Shown: positions 36,045 through 45,115 of the stretch, in pieces | Position numbering within the stretch: the stretch's first letter is position 1 | Layout of the letters: each line of letters starts with the position of its first letter | Assembly: GCA_965223355.1 (NCBI GenBank) | Contig: CBDCWE010000003.1 | Location: 2,294,001 to 2,358,000 of the forward strand | DNA length: 64,000 bases | Reading direction: 5' to 3' | Origin: Tectiglobus sp965223355 | GTDB lineage: Bacteria; Pseudomonadota; Alphaproteobacteria; Rhizobiales; Hyphomicrobiaceae | The notes under the pieces: generated by a model | Told to the model about the DNA's origin: nothing | Seen by the model: the letters and a program-made list of their open reading frames with translations, nothing else | Database searches by the model: none | Translations under genes and position numbers: made by a program

Positions 36045-37556
36045 GTGTTTGAGCAGTTATTCATCCTGCTAACGGATCCGTTCGCAATTGGCGTTGCCTT
36101 CGGTTCAGTAACGCTTGGTGTCATTCTCGGTGCGCTCCCTGGCTTGACCGGTCCTATGGCGATGGCGCTTCTCATCGGGGTCTCATACTCTATGAAGACC
36201 GAGTATGCGATCGTTGCCATGATGCTCATTTACATGGCCGGCGCGTACGGCGGCTCAATGTCCGCAATACTGCTCAATGTGCCGGGTGCACCGGCTTCTG
36301 CAGCGACTGCACTTGACGGTTATCCCCTTGCACGTCAGGGCCACGCAGGGCGTGCTATTGCAATGGCGACGATCGGTTCGTGCATCGGCTCAATGATGGC
36401 TGTCGGCGCGATGGCAACTCTGACCCCGTGGCTGGTCGAAGTTTCGCTCCTTTTCACATCGTGGGAACTATTGCTGCTTGTAATCCTCGGCATTGTCATG
36501 GCCGGAGGACTTTCCGGCGACGATCCATTGAAAGGGCTAATTGCCGGAGCGCTCGGCCTAATGCTCGCTATGGTTGGACTTGACGACCTGCACACGCATC
36601 CGCGCTTCACATTCGGTTCGACCTATCTGCAGGCCGGCTTTGCACTAATCGCCGCTATTGTTGGTCTGTTTGGCATCAGCCAGGTCATTGTCACGATGGC
36701 ACCAAAGGACATTGGCCTTGTACGTACGGCAGGCAGTGTTGGTCGCGTCATTCCGCGTTGGTCCGACATAAGCGGAAAGTTCCGAGTTATCTTTCAGTCA
36801 GGGATCATCGGAACATTTGTCGGCATTCTGCCTGGCCTCGGTGCCGATGTTGGCGGCTGGGCAGCCTATGGAGCGGCCAAGCGTACCAGCAAGGAACCTG
36901 ACGACTACGGAAAGGGATCGATCGAAGGCGTTACTGCAGCTGAGACGGGCAACAATGCCGTTATTCCCGGATCATTCATTCCGATGATCGCTCTTGGTTT
37001 GCCGGGTTCGGCCGGGGCGGCGATTGTTATGGCGGCGCTGTTTGTGCACGGTATGAAGCCGGGCCCGACATTCCTGATCGATAACCAGCAACTCTTCGAA
37101 TACATGGTTGCCGGTTTGATGATCGGTACAGTCGTGATGTTGATTGTCGGCCTGCTGTTGGCCCACGTGATCGTGCACGTGCTGTTGATCCCGCGCGAAA
37201 ACATCATGGCCGTTGTCGTAGCTCTCGCCGTTATCGGCGCCTACGCCAGTCAATTGCAGTACGGCGATGTGTGGATGATGATGGCATTCGGTGTGTTGGC
37301 GGTCATCATGCGAACACTTGCATTCCCTCTGGCACCATTAATTCTCGGGCTTGTTCTGGGCAAACTGTTTGATGAATTTCTGCGAAATTCCCTGATTATT
37401 TCTGACGGCAGCTTGATGCCTATTTTGCAGCGCCCGATAGCACTCGGCCTAGCCATTGTCATTGTGCTCTCTATTGTGCTGTCTATCCCAGCTGTGCAGC
37501 GAGGCATGAGAAGTGTCGTAAATCGTTTCGGATCTAACGCCGCAGAAAGCAAGTGA
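36045..37556 (+). CDS. TTT transporter large permease subunit, TctA
   Basis: 503 residues with about 11-12 hydrophobic segments. The two TctA signatures are present: GALPGLTGPMAMALLIG near residue 30 and its repeat GILPGLGADVGGWAAYGAAKR near 265. The substrate-side motif AYGGSMSAILLNVPGAPASAATALDGYPLA is also clear. The start is a GTG at 36045 with GAGGAAG upstream. It forms the translocation path for the substrate bound by the TctC protein. Its position between two pairs of sulfatase genes argues that a sulfate ester is the cargo. Confidence 0.93.
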   Translation: MFEQLFILLTDPFAIGVAFGSVTLGVILGALPGLTGPMAMALLIGVSYSMKTEYAIVAMMLIYMAGAYGGSMSAILLNVPGAPASAATALDGYPLARQGHAGRAIAMATIGSCIGSMMAVGAMATLTPWLVEVSLLFTSWELLLLVILGIVMAGGLSGDDPLKGLIAGALGLMLAMVGLDDLHTHPRFTFGSTYLQAGFALIAAIVGLFGISQVIVTMAPKDIGLVRTAGSVGRVIPRWSDISGKFRVIFQSGIIGTFVGILPGLGADVGGWAAYGAAKRTSKEPDDYGKGSIEGVTAAETGNNAVIPGSFIPMIALGLPGSAGAAIVMAALFVHGMKPGPTFLIDNQQLFEYMVAGLMIGTVVMLIVGLLLAHVIVHVLLIPRENIMAVVVALAVIGAYASQLQYGDVWMMMAFGVLAVIMRTLAFPLAPLILGLVLGKLFDEFLRNSLIISDGSLMPILQRPIALGLAIVIVLSIVLSIPAVQRGMRSVVNRFGSNAAESK

Positions 37557-37578
37557 AGATTGAAGGCGTGCCCGCACC

Positions 37579-39018
37579 ATGGCTCGACGCCCCAACATCG
37601 TACTCATTGTCACCGACCAGCAACGTCGGGACACGATCGGCGCTTATGGAAGCTTGATCTGTAAGACGCCTAACATCGACAAGCTTGCTGCTGGCGGAAT
37701 ACGGTTTGACCGCGCATTTACACCGACGGGTCTTTGCTCACCTGTGCGCTGTTCGCTGCTGACGGGTGTCTATCCGCACGAACATCGCGTCCTGACGAAT
37801 GTTGGTTTTCACCCGGTTCGAGCTGAACTCACCCCGAAAGACGATCGACTGTCGAGCGCTCTCAAGCACGCAGGCTATCAGCTTGGCTGTGTCGGCAAAT
37901 GGCACGTCTCTTCGAAGGAGCCGCCGGAATTTGGCTATGACCGGTATGTCTCACTCGGCGATTTTCTCAAGTGGCGGTCCGATATCGGCAAACCGGCGCC
38001 GGACGCTTTCATGCACTACACGACGCAGATCGCAGCACGCGATCCCCAGCCGGCCGAATTTAGTCGACCACGATTTCTGGCCGATAGCGTTGTGCAAGTC
38101 ATCGACGACTTTCGGGCAAATACAGAACCGTTCTTTGTCCGCCTCGACTTTCATGGTCCGCACTTTCCCAACGTCGTACCCGAGCCCTACTTTTCGATGT
38201 ATGATCCGAACGACATTCCGCCTTGGCCGAACCACGTTGATGACTTGTCCGGAAAGCCGGCTGTGCAGCGCATCAAACAGCGCCACTGGCGAACCAAAGG
38301 ACTTGAGTGGAAGGACTGGGCGCCGCTCGTCTCAGCATACTTTGGCGAGATCTCTTTGATCGACGACGCAATTGGCCATGTACTCGACCAGCTGGATCAC
38401 TCGGGCCTCTCCGACAGCACGCTGGTCGTCTTCACGAGTGATCACGGCGACACAATCGGTGCGCATGGAATCTGCAACAAAGATTACACGATGTACGAGG
38501 AGATCTACCTCGTCCCATTGATCATGCGCTGGCCAGGAGTGGTGAAAGCTGGCACGTCATCAACGGCGTTCGTGCATCATTTTCTAGATCTCTTTGCGAC
38601 GATCGTAGAATTGAGCGGTGACAGCCCGCCAGTCCCATGTCACGGACGCTCTCTCATTCCAATCCTATCAACCGGCAAAGAGCCGGCCGATTGGCCGCTG
38701 AGTGCCTACTGTGAATTTCACGGCAGTCATATGGGGCTCTACTCAATGCGTCTGCTTACGACCGAGCAGTTCGCCTACATCTACCACACCAATGATATCG
38801 ATGAACTTTACGATCGAACGACTGATCCCTGGCAACTCAACAACGTTGCCGACGATCCCAACTACGCTGTGCCTCTTGCTGCCCTGAAGCGTCAGATGAT
38901 CGAGTGGATGTCAGACAGCGGTGATCATCTGCATAACGAATGGACGGTCGATTGGCTGTCAGGCGGCGATCAAGAGCTGATGGCCGCGGCGCCGGGCAGG
39001 CGAAGGTCGAAATGGTGA
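37579..39018 (+). CDS. Cytoplasmic type I sulfatase 3 (formylglycine-dependent)
   Basis: 479 residues. Metal-site start NIVLIVTDQQRRDT, modification motif Cys53-Ser-Pro-Val-Arg57 in LCSPVRCSLLTGVYP, GKWHVSS, FVRLDFHGPHFP, and the second metal pair in VFTSDHGDTIG. No signal peptide. It is closer in motif style to sulfatase 1 (TDQQRRD, GKWH) than to 2 and 4. It starts 22 bases after tctA and ends 33 bases before sulfatase 4, in one transcript with the transporter. The substrate is unknown. Confidence 0.9.
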   Translation: MARRPNIVLIVTDQQRRDTIGAYGSLICKTPNIDKLAAGGIRFDRAFTPTGLCSPVRCSLLTGVYPHEHRVLTNVGFHPVRAELTPKDDRLSSALKHAGYQLGCVGKWHVSSKEPPEFGYDRYVSLGDFLKWRSDIGKPAPDAFMHYTTQIAARDPQPAEFSRPRFLADSVVQVIDDFRANTEPFFVRLDFHGPHFPNVVPEPYFSMYDPNDIPPWPNHVDDLSGKPAVQRIKQRHWRTKGLEWKDWAPLVSAYFGEISLIDDAIGHVLDQLDHSGLSDSTLVVFTSDHGDTIGAHGICNKDYTMYEEIYLVPLIMRWPGVVKAGTSSTAFVHHFLDLFATIVELSGDSPPVPCHGRSLIPILSTGKEPADWPLSAYCEFHGSHMGLYSMRLLTTEQFAYIYHTNDIDELYDRTTDPWQLNNVADDPNYAVPLAALKRQMIEWMSDSGDHLHNEWTVDWLSGGDQELMAAAPGRRRSKW

Positions 39019-39051
39019 AACCAGTGACTACTATCAGAGAAGGTTGGTGAA

Positions 39052-40512
39052 ATGAGTGTATCGCCCAAGAATCTCGTATTCATCATGTCGGACGAACACA
39101 ATGCTGCGTTTATGGGGTGTGCGGGGCACGCGCATGTCAAGACACCGGCTTTGGATGCGCTCGCAGCGCGTGGCACGATTTTCGACAACGCCTACACCAA
39201 TTGCCCGATCTGCGTGCCAGCGCGAGCAAGTTTTGCGACGGGACGATATGTTCATGATTGCGGCAACTGGGACAACGCTTTTCCTTACCACGGCGAATTG
39301 CCCAGTTGGGGTCACAGGTTACAGGCACAAGGCCACCACGTCGTTTCCATCGGCAAGCTTCACTACCGTTCCACCGAAGATGACAATGGCTTCGACGAAG
39401 AAATCATCCCACTGCATGTCGTCGATGGTGTTGGCGATCTACTTGGTATGATCCGTGATGACCTTCCGGAGCGCCACGGCACCAAGAAGCTCGCGAGTGA
39501 CGCGGGACGCGGCGAGTCGAGCTATACGAACAATGACCGCAATATCGCGACCGAGGCGAGACGCTGGCTTGTCGAAGAAGCACCGAAGTACGAGGGCAAG
39601 CCGTGGGCGCTGTTCGTGTCGTTCGTCTGCCCCCATTTTCCTTTGATTGCGCCAGATGAATTTTACGACATGTATGCGCAGTCCGATCTTCCGTTGCCAA
39701 CTCTTTATTCGCCCGAAGAAAGGACGTCGCATCCCTATTACGCTGCAATGCGCAGGTGCTTGGCGTATGACAAGCACTTCGATGAGACGAGCATTCGAAA
39801 AGCGGTAATTGCCTATCACGGGATGTGCACGTTCCTGGACGCGAATATTGCAGCTGTCCTGAAGGCATTGGATGAAACCGGACGCCTCGAAGACACGCGC
39901 GTTGTGTACACGAGTGATCACGGTGATGCTCTCGGCAAGCGTGGGCTTTGGGGGAAGAGCACCATGTTCGAAGAGTCCGCCCGCGTGCCGCTGATAGTTG
40001 CCGGCCCCGACCTTCCGTCTGGGAAACGTGTTGCGACGCCGGTCAGCCTTGTCGATAGTTTCCCGACTATCCTGCAAGCTGTTGGCGCCCACGCCGAAGC
40101 GATCGATCATGGTTTGCCCGGGCAATCACTGTTGGAGCTGGCACGAGACGAACCGGATCATCGGACCGTTTTCTCCGAGTATCATGCGGTTGGTTCGTCT
40201 GCTGGGACGTTCATGATCCGGCGTGATCAATTCAAGCTCGTCTATTTCGTGGGCATGGAGCCCGAACTCTTCGACGTTGAAAGTGACCCGGAAGAGACCC
40301 AGAATCTCGCCGGAGATCCAGCTTACGCGGACGTACTTTCCCGGCTCGAATCCGAACTGAGAGCGATCTGTGATCCGGAAGATGTTGACCGGCGCGCTCG
40401 CAGTGATCAGCGGGCGAAGATTGATGAGCATGGCGGCAGAGATGCGATTCTGAAACGCGGTGACTTCGGATATTCACCGGCGCCGGGCCAGAAGCCTGAA
40501 TTTGCAGCGTAG
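39052..40512 (+). CDS. Cytoplasmic type I sulfatase 4 (formylglycine-dependent)
   Basis: 486 residues. Metal-site start NLVFIMSDEHNAAF, modification motif Cys54-Val-Pro-Ala-Arg58 in ICVPARASFATGRYV, GKLHYRS, VSFVCPHFPLIAP, and second metal pair in VYTSDHGDALG. No signal peptide. The C-terminus (YFVGMEPELFDVESDPEETQNL) ends as in sulfatase 2. Strong similarity of pattern to sulfatase 2 suggests duplication inside the island with later change of substrate. It is followed 18 bases later by the glycosidase-like gene. Confidence 0.9.
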   Translation: MSVSPKNLVFIMSDEHNAAFMGCAGHAHVKTPALDALAARGTIFDNAYTNCPICVPARASFATGRYVHDCGNWDNAFPYHGELPSWGHRLQAQGHHVVSIGKLHYRSTEDDNGFDEEIIPLHVVDGVGDLLGMIRDDLPERHGTKKLASDAGRGESSYTNNDRNIATEARRWLVEEAPKYEGKPWALFVSFVCPHFPLIAPDEFYDMYAQSDLPLPTLYSPEERTSHPYYAAMRRCLAYDKHFDETSIRKAVIAYHGMCTFLDANIAAVLKALDETGRLEDTRVVYTSDHGDALGKRGLWGKSTMFEESARVPLIVAGPDLPSGKRVATPVSLVDSFPTILQAVGAHAEAIDHGLPGQSLLELARDEPDHRTVFSEYHAVGSSAGTFMIRRDQFKLVYFVGMEPELFDVESDPEETQNLAGDPAYADVLSRLESELRAICDPEDVDRRARSDQRAKIDEHGGRDAILKRGDFGYSPAPGQKPEFAA

Positions 40513-40530
40513 CCGGGTTGGGAGTCTGTC

Positions 40531-41409
40531 TTGCAGGTTGATGTCCAGCGGCTCGGCAACGGCCCCATCATCTGGCCGAACATGGACCGGCGGATGGGAA
40601 CCAACATCAACGGCCCGTCGTTGATCAAGGTTCCCGATTGGATCACTTCGCCACTTGGGAGATACTATCTCTACTTCGCCCATCACGACGGTCGCTATAT
40701 ACGGCTCGCGTTCGCCGACGACCTTATCGGTCCGTGGCAAATGCACGAACCCGGCGTCATGCCGATCGAGGAGAGTCTCTTTCAGGGTCACATCGCATCA
40801 CCAGACGTGCACGTTGACCACAAAGCCCAACGCATTCGCATGTATTTCCATGGCGCCGATAAGCCAACAGGACAAGGTGGGGGGCAGAGCACGCGCCTCG
40901 CGCTATCTGACGACGGCCTTCGGTTTATCGAACGGCCGGAAGTTCTCGGCGAACCGTACATGCGTGTCGTGCAACACGACGACTGGCACTATGCGATTGC
41001 CATGCCGGGAATATTCTATCGTTCTGTCGACGGGCTAACCGGTTTCGAGATTGGCCCGACGCTTTTCGATGCCAACATGCGTCACTCGACGCTGATGGTG
41101 CGCAACAACAGGTTGCTTGTTTTCCATTCACAAGTCGGAGATGCGCCTGAGCGCATACTCCTGAGCGAAATCGACCTGACAGCGGATTGGCGTGACTGGC
41201 AGACAACGTCGCCTGAGATCATCCTTGAACCGCAGTTCGACTATGAAGGTGTCGGTCGGGAACTTGTTGCGTCGGTGCGCGGGCTGGCAAGCGAACCAAT
41301 GCGTGAGCTGCGCGATCCTGCGATCTTCAGCGAAGATAGCAGGAACTACCTACTCTACAGCGTAGCCGGAGAGCATGGCATTGGGATTGCAGAGATTCGT
41401 TTCATCTAG
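40531..41409 (+). CDS. Beta-propeller glycosidase-like protein (GH43/GH117-like fold)
   Basis: 292 residues. Repeated blades with Tyr/Trp and acidic residues are seen: GTNINGPSLIKVPDW, YYLYFAHHDGRYIRLAFADDLIGPWQ, HIASPDVHVDHKAQRIRMYFHG, and the final RELRDPAIFSEDSRNYLLYSVAGEHGIGIAEI. This is the arrangement of five-bladed GH43/GH32/GH117-type propellers, with candidate acids at the Asp of SPDVHVD and the Asp of RDPAIF. There is no signal peptide, which fits cytoplasmic action on a small glycoside. The start is a TTG at 40531 after GGGAG. It is the last gene of the island and is cut off from later genes by the second IS3 copy. Confidence 0.7.
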   Translation: MQVDVQRLGNGPIIWPNMDRRMGTNINGPSLIKVPDWITSPLGRYYLYFAHHDGRYIRLAFADDLIGPWQMHEPGVMPIEESLFQGHIASPDVHVDHKAQRIRMYFHGADKPTGQGGGQSTRLALSDDGLRFIERPEVLGEPYMRVVQHDDWHYAIAMPGIFYRSVDGLTGFEIGPTLFDANMRHSTLMVRNNRLLVFHSQVGDAPERILLSEIDLTADWRDWQTTSPEIILEPQFDYEGVGRELVASVRGLASEPMRELRDPAIFSEDSRNYLLYSVAGEHGIGIAEIRFI

Positions 41410-41643
41410 AGCGTTTCCCTCCTCTTGGTGGTCAATAATCCAAGGCAACGGGGTTCATATCTATTGTCTAGTCAAGTACCCCCACGAGATGGCATTTCAT
41501 CGAGTGCGCCTGCCGTTCAGATCCAAAGAGTCCTGTCAGTCGATAACACGACATTGGAGCGGTGCTGACGGTCGGTTGGTTGGTGCACTTGGAGTTCCCC
41601 CGGTTTCGCGGACACCTTATGAGTATCAAAGGAGGCTGTCCCT

Positions 41644-42090
41644 ATGCCGCGAACGAGGAACCCTTATCCGCAGGAATTTCGCAATCAGATCGTAGCGCTT
41701 GCGAAAACTGGGCGCAGTATTGAAAGCTTGGCACGCGAGTTCGAGCCGTGCACGGCGACGATCCACGGCTGGATCAAACAAGCCGAAGCCGATAGCGGCG
41801 AGCGCTGCGATGCGTTGACGAGCGAGGAGCGCGAAGAGCTTCGTCGCCTGCGCCAGGAGCGCGATATCCTCTCAAAGGGTGAGCCGTTGACGGCGCCATT
41901 GGTTCGAGCCCAACGGCGAACGCCTGGTTTGCTCACAACGACGCGACATCCTCGCGGTCTTCGAGTTCATGAAGGCGAACCAGGCGATGTTCCCGATTGC
42001 AATGATGGCCCGCGTCCTTGGTGCCTCGCGCTCCGGCTTTCATGCCTGGACGGGGCGGGCGCCGTCGGCACGCGATGTTGCCGATGGTGA
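41644..42090 (+). CDS. IS3-family transposase OrfA, copy 2
   Basis: 148-codon frame. The functional part is an N-terminal helix-turn-helix (PYPQEFRNQIVALAKTGRSI) and a zipper (TSEEREELRRLRQERDILSKG). Seven residues (RRENKQL region) are missing relative to copy 1 through a 21-base in-frame deletion, which may shorten the zipper. The frame remains open for 122 bases past the start of orfB, longer than usual for this family. Here the frame is intact, unlike copy 1. Confidence 0.82.
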   Translation: MPRTRNPYPQEFRNQIVALAKTGRSIESLAREFEPCTATIHGWIKQAEADSGERCDALTSEEREELRRLRQERDILSKGEPLTAPLVRAQRRTPGLLTTTRHPRGLRVHEGEPGDVPDCNDGPRPWCLALRLSCLDGAGAVGTRCCRW

Positions 42091-42832
42091 ACTGCTTGAG
42101 CAGATCAGAAAGATTCACGAGCAGTCGCATAAAACCTATGGCGCACCGCGCATCCACGCTGAATTGGCGTGCCAAGGGATCAGAGTGGGTCGCAAGCGTG
42201 TCGAGCGCCTCATGAAAGCGGCCGGCTTGCAGGGTGTGAGCCGGAGAAAGTCGGCCCGCACAACGATCCGTGATGAACGCGTTCGCCCGGCCTGCGATCT
42301 GGTCGACCGCAACTTCGAGGCTGAGGCACCTGACCGGCTCTGGGTCGCCGACATTACCTACGTGCCGACCTGGGCGGGCTTTCTCTATCTGGCTGTCGTG
42401 CTCGATGCCTTCTCACGCCGTATCGTTGGCTGGGCAATGGCGCAGTCCTTGAAAACCCGGTTGGTGCTTGATGCGCTCAACATGGCGATCGGCCAGCGCA
42501 AGCCATGCAATGTGATCCATCATTCGGATCAGGGATCGCAATATACGTCCGTTGCCTTCGGGTTTCGGTGCAAGGAGGCCGACGTTCGCCCATCAATGGG
42601 CTCGCTCGGCGATGCCTACGATAACGCGATGTGCGAGAGCTTCTTTGCCACCCTCGAATGCGAACTGCTCGATCGGCGCAAGTTCAAGACAAAGGCAGAG
42701 GCGCGCATCGCCATCTTCCAGTTCATTGAAGGCTGGTACAATCCCGGACGACGTCACTCAGCCCTCGGCTATATGTCCCCGATCAACTTCGAAAGAAGCT
42801 GCCAAGCAACGCTAGAAACTGCTAGTCCCTAA
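41969..42832 (+). CDS. IS3-family transposase OrfB, copy 2
   Basis: 287 residues with an intact DDE core (WVADITYV, HHSDQGSQYTS, Glu in MCESFFATLECE) and HTH_21 segment. It is nearly identical to copy 1. Together with its orfA it could make an active OrfAB. The frame upstream of the ATG continues for about 27 codons (WFEPNGERLVCSQRRDILAVFEF), which would be included in a frameshift fusion. Confidence 0.9.
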   Translation: MKANQAMFPIAMMARVLGASRSGFHAWTGRAPSARDVADGELLEQIRKIHEQSHKTYGAPRIHAELACQGIRVGRKRVERLMKAAGLQGVSRRKSARTTIRDERVRPACDLVDRNFEAEAPDRLWVADITYVPTWAGFLYLAVVLDAFSRRIVGWAMAQSLKTRLVLDALNMAIGQRKPCNVIHHSDQGSQYTSVAFGFRCKEADVRPSMGSLGDAYDNAMCESFFATLECELLDRRKFKTKAEARIAIFQFIEGWYNPGRRHSALGYMSPINFERSCQATLETASP

Positions 42833-42857
42833 CTGTCCACCAAACCGGGGGAACTCC

Positions 42858-43200
42858 AACTCCATAGACCGCGGCTGTTGAGGATGCGCGAGACGGTTGT
42901 GCGCGAGAGGCCGATCTGGGCTGCAATCTGGTCCTGGGTGTATCGCTGACGTCGCAACCTTTCGACTTCATCACAAGTGGCAAGCGGCGTTTGGCTTGGC
43001 AATGAGCGGGGCCTGGATGAGCGATCACGCAGACCCTCGACGCCGTGCTCGCGGAACCGTCCAACCCATTTGCCGACAGTTTTGGCGGTTGTGCGGAAGG
43101 CCCGAGCAACAGCGGCCTTTGATTTGCCGTCATCCACAACGGCGCGGACCATGCGCTCTCGACCTGCCGGTGTAAGGGGTGCATTCTTGTGGGTGTTCAT
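42858..43200 (-). pseudogene. IS481-family transposase, N-terminal fragment
   Basis: About 114 codons from the ATG at 43200 (MNTHKNAPLTPAGRERMVRAV). Two helix-turn-helix units are visible: AAVARAFRTTAKTVGKWVGRF and QIAAQIGLSRTTVSRILNSRGL. The DDE domain is missing because the gene is cut at 42857 by IS3 copy 2. A shorter piece of the same gene occurs at 62900-63060. GGAGG precedes the start. Confidence 0.85.
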
Positions 43201-43235
43201 TCGCTCCTCCGGTGAATCACTGACGTAGCACAACA

Positions 43236-44489
43236 TCAGCTTCCCCGACTCGGACCGAATGGACAATCTCCACGGAGAATGCGAACAACCTTCTGGAAAT
43301 ACACATTTAGTCGCCAACCTCTGACGAACTGCTCGTAAGCCTTTTCTGATCTCTCGACGAAGCGACGTTCCTGTTCCCTGACATGACGGAAGTTGTAGGA
43401 ATAGGCTTTGCCGCGCGCGCTACCTTTCTGGCTTGGAAAACCGGCCTTCAGTTCAAGATCGCGAAGTTTGCGGGCGATGAGTGCCAGACGTGCCCAGGCG
43501 TAATCCTCCTGCCGTGACAGCATATGCCAGATGATGGCCGCCATCTTACGTGCCGTTGCGACCGCCGCAATCTGATGTCCTCTTCTCGCACGAATGCGCA
43601 GGAAGAATGCCCGTAGTGGACCAGGCGTCTTTGCTGCAGCCCATGCCGCTTCAACCAGCATCGCCCTGGCGTGGGCGCGACCTTGTTTCGTGATGCGGCC
43701 ATGCTGTGCCGGCGCCAATCCAGATTGCCGGACCGAAGGATTGAGACCGAAATAGCTGACGAGCTTTTGCGGCGAAGCAAAGCGTTCGATGTTCCCAATG
43801 GCCGCTTTCAGGCCAACGGCCACCGCCATGTTGATGCCTGCAACGGTCATCAATCGCTGGCAATCTTTATCCTTCAATGCAAAGCGGGACAGCTCACGTT
43901 CGATCTCGGCAAGATCATCGCCCAGGCGATCGAGTTCACGCAGTCGTCGTTCTATGGCAAGGCGTTCGTCGGAGGGCAGCGGCTGTTCTTGTAACCAGGC
44001 CCGGCCCTTTTTGCCGAAAAGGTCGGCACCGGGAAAACGCGGGATCAGATAACTATGCAGGACGGACTGGACTTGGTTCTTCAAGCGGGTGCGCTGACGC
44101 ACGATCTGGTTGCGACGAGCCACCTCACGGCGAAGGGCCAGGGTCTCTTCGTCCGCCCTCCAGACTTCCGGCAGGAAGCCGCTGGCATGCAATTGCACCA
44201 ACACCGCGGCATCGATCTTGTCGGTCTTGATCTTGGCCTGCGCGATTGTTCTGACTTGCAACGGATTGGCGATGACCACCCTACCAACATGCGGTTCGAG
44301 AATTCGCACTACCGACATCGTATTGCCCGTTGCCTCAACGACGACGTCGTCCGTGCCGGTCAATGTCCGACAGAAGGATAACAACGACGCATGCGTCAGC
44401 TCAACACGACCTCCATGTATGAGTTCCCCGTCATCCAGATACATCACCTCTGCAAAGGTTCTGTGGATGTCCAAACCGATAATTCGCAT
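43236..44489 (-). CDS. IS110-family transposase
   Basis: 417-residue DEDD/serine recombinase. The N-terminal RuvC-like domain begins MRIIGLDIHRTFAEV (first Asp), then VVVEATGN (Glu) and AKIKTDKIDAAVLVQLHAS (last Asp pair). A coiled-coil linker follows (ERRLRELDRLGDDLAEIEREL). The Tnp_20 domain has MTVAGINMAVAVGLKA, YFGLNPSVRQSG and RITKQGRAHARAMLVEAA with the catalytic Ser region. The ATG at 44489 with GGAGA five bases upstream is the start. It appears intact. IS110 elements lack terminal repeats and make no target duplication, so the exact ends are not drawn; a guide (bridge) RNA would lie in the adjacent non-coding ends. Confidence 0.92.
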   Translation of the reverse strand: MRIIGLDIHRTFAEVMYLDDGELIHGGRVELTHASLLSFCRTLTGTDDVVVEATGNTMSVVRILEPHVGRVVIANPLQVRTIAQAKIKTDKIDAAVLVQLHASGFLPEVWRADEETLALRREVARRNQIVRQRTRLKNQVQSVLHSYLIPRFPGADLFGKKGRAWLQEQPLPSDERLAIERRLRELDRLGDDLAEIERELSRFALKDKDCQRLMTVAGINMAVAVGLKAAIGNIERFASPQKLVSYFGLNPSVRQSGLAPAQHGRITKQGRAHARAMLVEAAWAAAKTPGPLRAFFLRIRARRGHQIAAVATARKMAAIIWHMLSRQEDYAWARLALIARKLRDLELKAGFPSQKGSARGKAYSYNFRHVREQERRFVERSEKAYEQFVRGWRLNVYFQKVVRILRGDCPFGPSRGS

Positions 44490-44599
44490 CTCAGTCTCCC
44501 TGATTGCTTGCAAACTGAGCGAGCCACTGCAGGACAACACGACAACTACTGATCCGCGCTCGCAGCGCATCCGGGCTGGTCGAAAGAGGCGGCCAACTA

Positions 44600-44728
44600 G
44601 TCATCGTGCTTTAAGTTGGAACCGCTATTGCGGTTCCAACTTAAAGCACGATGATCGCCACTTAAGAGGCGAGCAACTTTCTACCTTTATTCGGGATCGT
44701 TCCGATTCCGAATAAAGGCAGGTTGCTC
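44600..44728 (+). repeat. Double-hairpin MITE, copy A
   Basis: 129 bases flanked by TA (44598-44599 and 44729-44730). The left half is a perfect 25-bp hairpin (44601-44625 with 44630-44654). The right half is a second long hairpin closed by GAGCAAC and GTTGCTC. The sequence matches copies B and C except for a missing A at its left end, the absence of an AAA beside the first stem, and scattered changes. No open reading frame is carried. It is 111 bases upstream of the IS110 gene. Confidence 0.85.
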
Positions 44729-44876
44729 TAACAAAAACGAGCTCCCAGCTCATCGTACGAGAACGGCCTGCCCGCACATTCCGTGCTCCCAAGCCTCCTT
44801 TCCCGAATGCGCGCACCATACGCGGTTCAGCTTCACACCACCGCGGGAGACGAGGCGTCACCGAATTGCATACCGG

Positions 44877-45115
44877 ATAATAATCCGCTGGACAGCACGT
44901 TTGCCACCGTGCGCCACCGCACCATCCGCTCGAAAGGCTGCCTATCGAACGAGACGGCATTGGCCATGGTGTTCAGGCTGGTCGAGGCTGGTCAGAAAAG
45001 TCAGCGCCGGCTCGATGGTCAAAATCAGTTGCCGAAAGTCGTCCAAGGTGCCAACTTCAAGGATGGGCCGGAGATCACCAACGACGTTGTCGCCCATCCA
45101 ATAGCCGCCGCCTGA
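44877..45115 (+). pseudogene. IS256-family transposase, C-terminal remnant 1
   Basis: About 78 codons matching the end of an IS256-type (mutator) transposase: NPLDSTFATVRHRT, CLSNETALAMVFRLVEA and RRLDGQNQLPKVVQG are the standard C-terminal pattern. The catalytic core and start are missing. It belongs to a different IS256 subgroup from the fragment at 53864. Confidence 0.78.

Larger units (their letters stand above)
41591..42857 (+). mobile_element. IS3-family element, copy 2 (plus orientation)
   Basis: 1267 bases, same ends as copy 1 (GGAGTTCCCCCGGTTT... and its complement). It is inverted relative to copy 1 and 29.5 kb from it. Its flanks (CTT left, AAC right) do not form a target duplication. 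It is inserted in, or fused to, a truncated IS481 gene on its right. The rest of that IS481 is absent on the left, so a deletion or recombination event has removed it. Confidence 0.85.

Noticed and set aside
10753..42857. A 32-kb composite transposon bounded by the two IS3 copies
   Set aside because: The outer flanks (ATT at left, AAC at right) do not form a target duplication, copy 1 has its own ATT pair, and copy 2 sits in a truncated IS481. Independent insertion plus deletion explains this better.
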